Assembly: GCA_020346825.1 (NCBI GenBank)
Contig: CP070791.1
Location: 263,447-269,363, forward strand
DNA: 5,917 nt
DNA from: Candidatus Bathyarchaeota archaeon
GTDB lineage: Archaea > Thermoproteota > Bathyarchaeia > Bathyarchaeales > Bathyarchaeaceae
Reading direction: 5' to 3'
This document shows positions 5,463 to 5,917 of the stretch, one piece after another; within the stretch, counting starts at the first letter, position 1, and each line of letters opens with the position of its first letter. Made by a program: the position numbers and the translations under genes. The notes under the pieces were generated by a model. The model had not been told where the DNA came from. It worked only from the letters and a program-made list of their open reading frames with translations, and did no database searches.

Positions 5463-5917
5463 GAGCTAGCCATCTCAGAGATTGCTGAGCGAGCTAGGAT
5501 AGTGCGTGCACACTACCATATAGACCCCGATGCGACGCGCGCGTATGTACAACACCTAAAGAGGTTGGGAAAATTGGGCGTAGATGAGAGTAACCGCGTT
5601 TCTTGTCTGGACTATCTACATGAAAGGGCCGAGGAATCCAGGCATAATGAAATTCTTGCATATTTGATGTTTGTGGCAGGCGCGATTTTCTTTGTAGGTG
5701 GACTAGTTACAACCGCTATCACAACTAAAAACCCTCAATGGTTCTTGTTCTGTCCATATGAAATATCGCCCAATGCTTACAGTTATCTGGATTTGTTTAT
5801 GGTGCTTAGTGGATGCATGTTGCTGATCCTAGGAATGGTTTTGTGCATTTACTACACATTTGACAAAGCATTCTATTTAGATCAGTTGAATGAAGTCAGT
5901 GTGAACAAGAAGAACAA
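5463..5917 (+). CDS. Winged-HTH domain plus two-helix membrane protein, 5' end unclear, runs off the window
   Basis: The frame is open for 151 codons from just after TGA 5460-5462 to the end of the window. It starts ELAISEIAERARI, a typical second helix of a winged helix-turn-helix. Seven residues (VRAHYHI) follow, then DPDATRAYVQHLKRLGKLGV, a typical recognition helix and wing start. After a short linker come two membrane helices: ILAYLMFVAGAIFFVGGLV (~5652-5710) and LDLFMVLSGCMLLILGMVLC (~5787-5846), then a charged tail. There is no ATG near its beginning (GTG 5502 and TTG 5565 are the first near-cognate starts), so the real start probably lies at ATG 5328 across broken sequence. The seven-residue stretch is encoded by an alternating tract and is extra relative to a normal HTH turn. 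A membrane-linked transcription regulator is the likely type; target unknown. Confidence 0.72.
5502..5522. repeat. 21-base in-frame segment with alternating tract in the HTH turn
   Basis: ATAG occurs at 5499-5502 and 5520-5523, exactly 21 bases apart. Between them lies a 12-base alternating run (gtgcgtgcacac, 5502-5513). The segment adds VRAHYHI between the second and third helices of the HTH; without it the protein reads ISEIAERARIDPDATRAYVQ, a normal HTH spacing. Confidence 0.6.
5535..5551. repeat. 17-base alternating tract in the HTH coding region
   Basis: acgcgcgcgtatgtaca alternates strictly for 17 bases and encodes part of DATRAYVQ, residues that fit the recognition helix normally. Unlike the 5502-5522 segment it appears to be integrated into normal coding sequence. 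Confidence 0.65.

Noticed and set aside
5261..5488. 75-codon frame from ATG 5261
   Set aside because: The product shows no recognisable domain, contains tract-encoded residues, and is in a different frame from the HTH protein it overlaps.
993..5551. Tracts as a CRISPR array
   Set aside because: They vary in sequence and spacing, are spread across many gene gaps, and lack identical repeats with regular spacers or nearby cas genes.

Overview
The window looks like a metagenomic contig from an uncultivated archaeon (my guess is a Bathyarchaeia-like or related lineage; the sequence does not fix the phylum). Reasons: TATA-box promoters (about 1550-1557, 1500-1508 on the minus strand, 5232-5239), a membrane-anchored DUF4332 protein, an archaeal-style DinB polymerase fragment, and a secreted, C-terminally anchored protein rich in N-glycosylation sequons. 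The genes are moderately AT-rich. The first ~165 bases do not belong: they are about 60% GC (the next 180 bases are about 35%) and encode, on the minus strand, a piece of a bacterial DUF4954-like protein. I read this as a chimeric contig end; the first archaeal gene therefore lacks its 5' end.

Layout: 1-168 (-) foreign DUF4954-like fragment; 167-907 (+) 5'-truncated two-helix membrane protein with DUF4332 helix-hairpin-helix domains; 1086-1463 (-) VOC/glyoxalase-fold protein and 1595-2149 (+) flavin reductase-like protein, divergently transcribed from a 131-base promoter region; 2223-3488 (-) NapH-type membrane polyferredoxin, preceded in the same direction by 3548-4246 (-), a secreted anchored protein (probable two-gene unit for membrane electron transfer plus a surface partner); 4375-4653 (+) a remnant of the DNA polymerase IV C-terminal domain; 4637-5047 (+) a four-helix membrane protein; 5048-5462 mostly non-coding with a promoter and a possible broken gene start; 5463-5917 (+) a winged-helix plus two-helix membrane protein that runs off the window and has no normal start in frame.

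The most unusual signal is a dispersed family of short GC-rich, strictly alternating purine-pyrimidine tracts built from GCATGC, GCGCGC, TGCGTGCA and CGCGTGCG units. They sit in nearly every gap between genes and also inside the two damaged or odd genes (the DinB remnant and the terminal HTH gene). Six are 14 bases or longer, including 24 and 16 bases almost back to back at 2156-2198. In the terminal gene, two of these tracts lie between short direct repeats (6 nt and 4 nt). Removing the intervening 25 and 21 bases, plus a third less certain segment, would rebuild a well-formed N-terminus and helix-turn-helix with its own Shine-Dalgarno site. The tracts may therefore be tiny inserted elements, possible Z-DNA formers, rather than ordinary spacer sequence.
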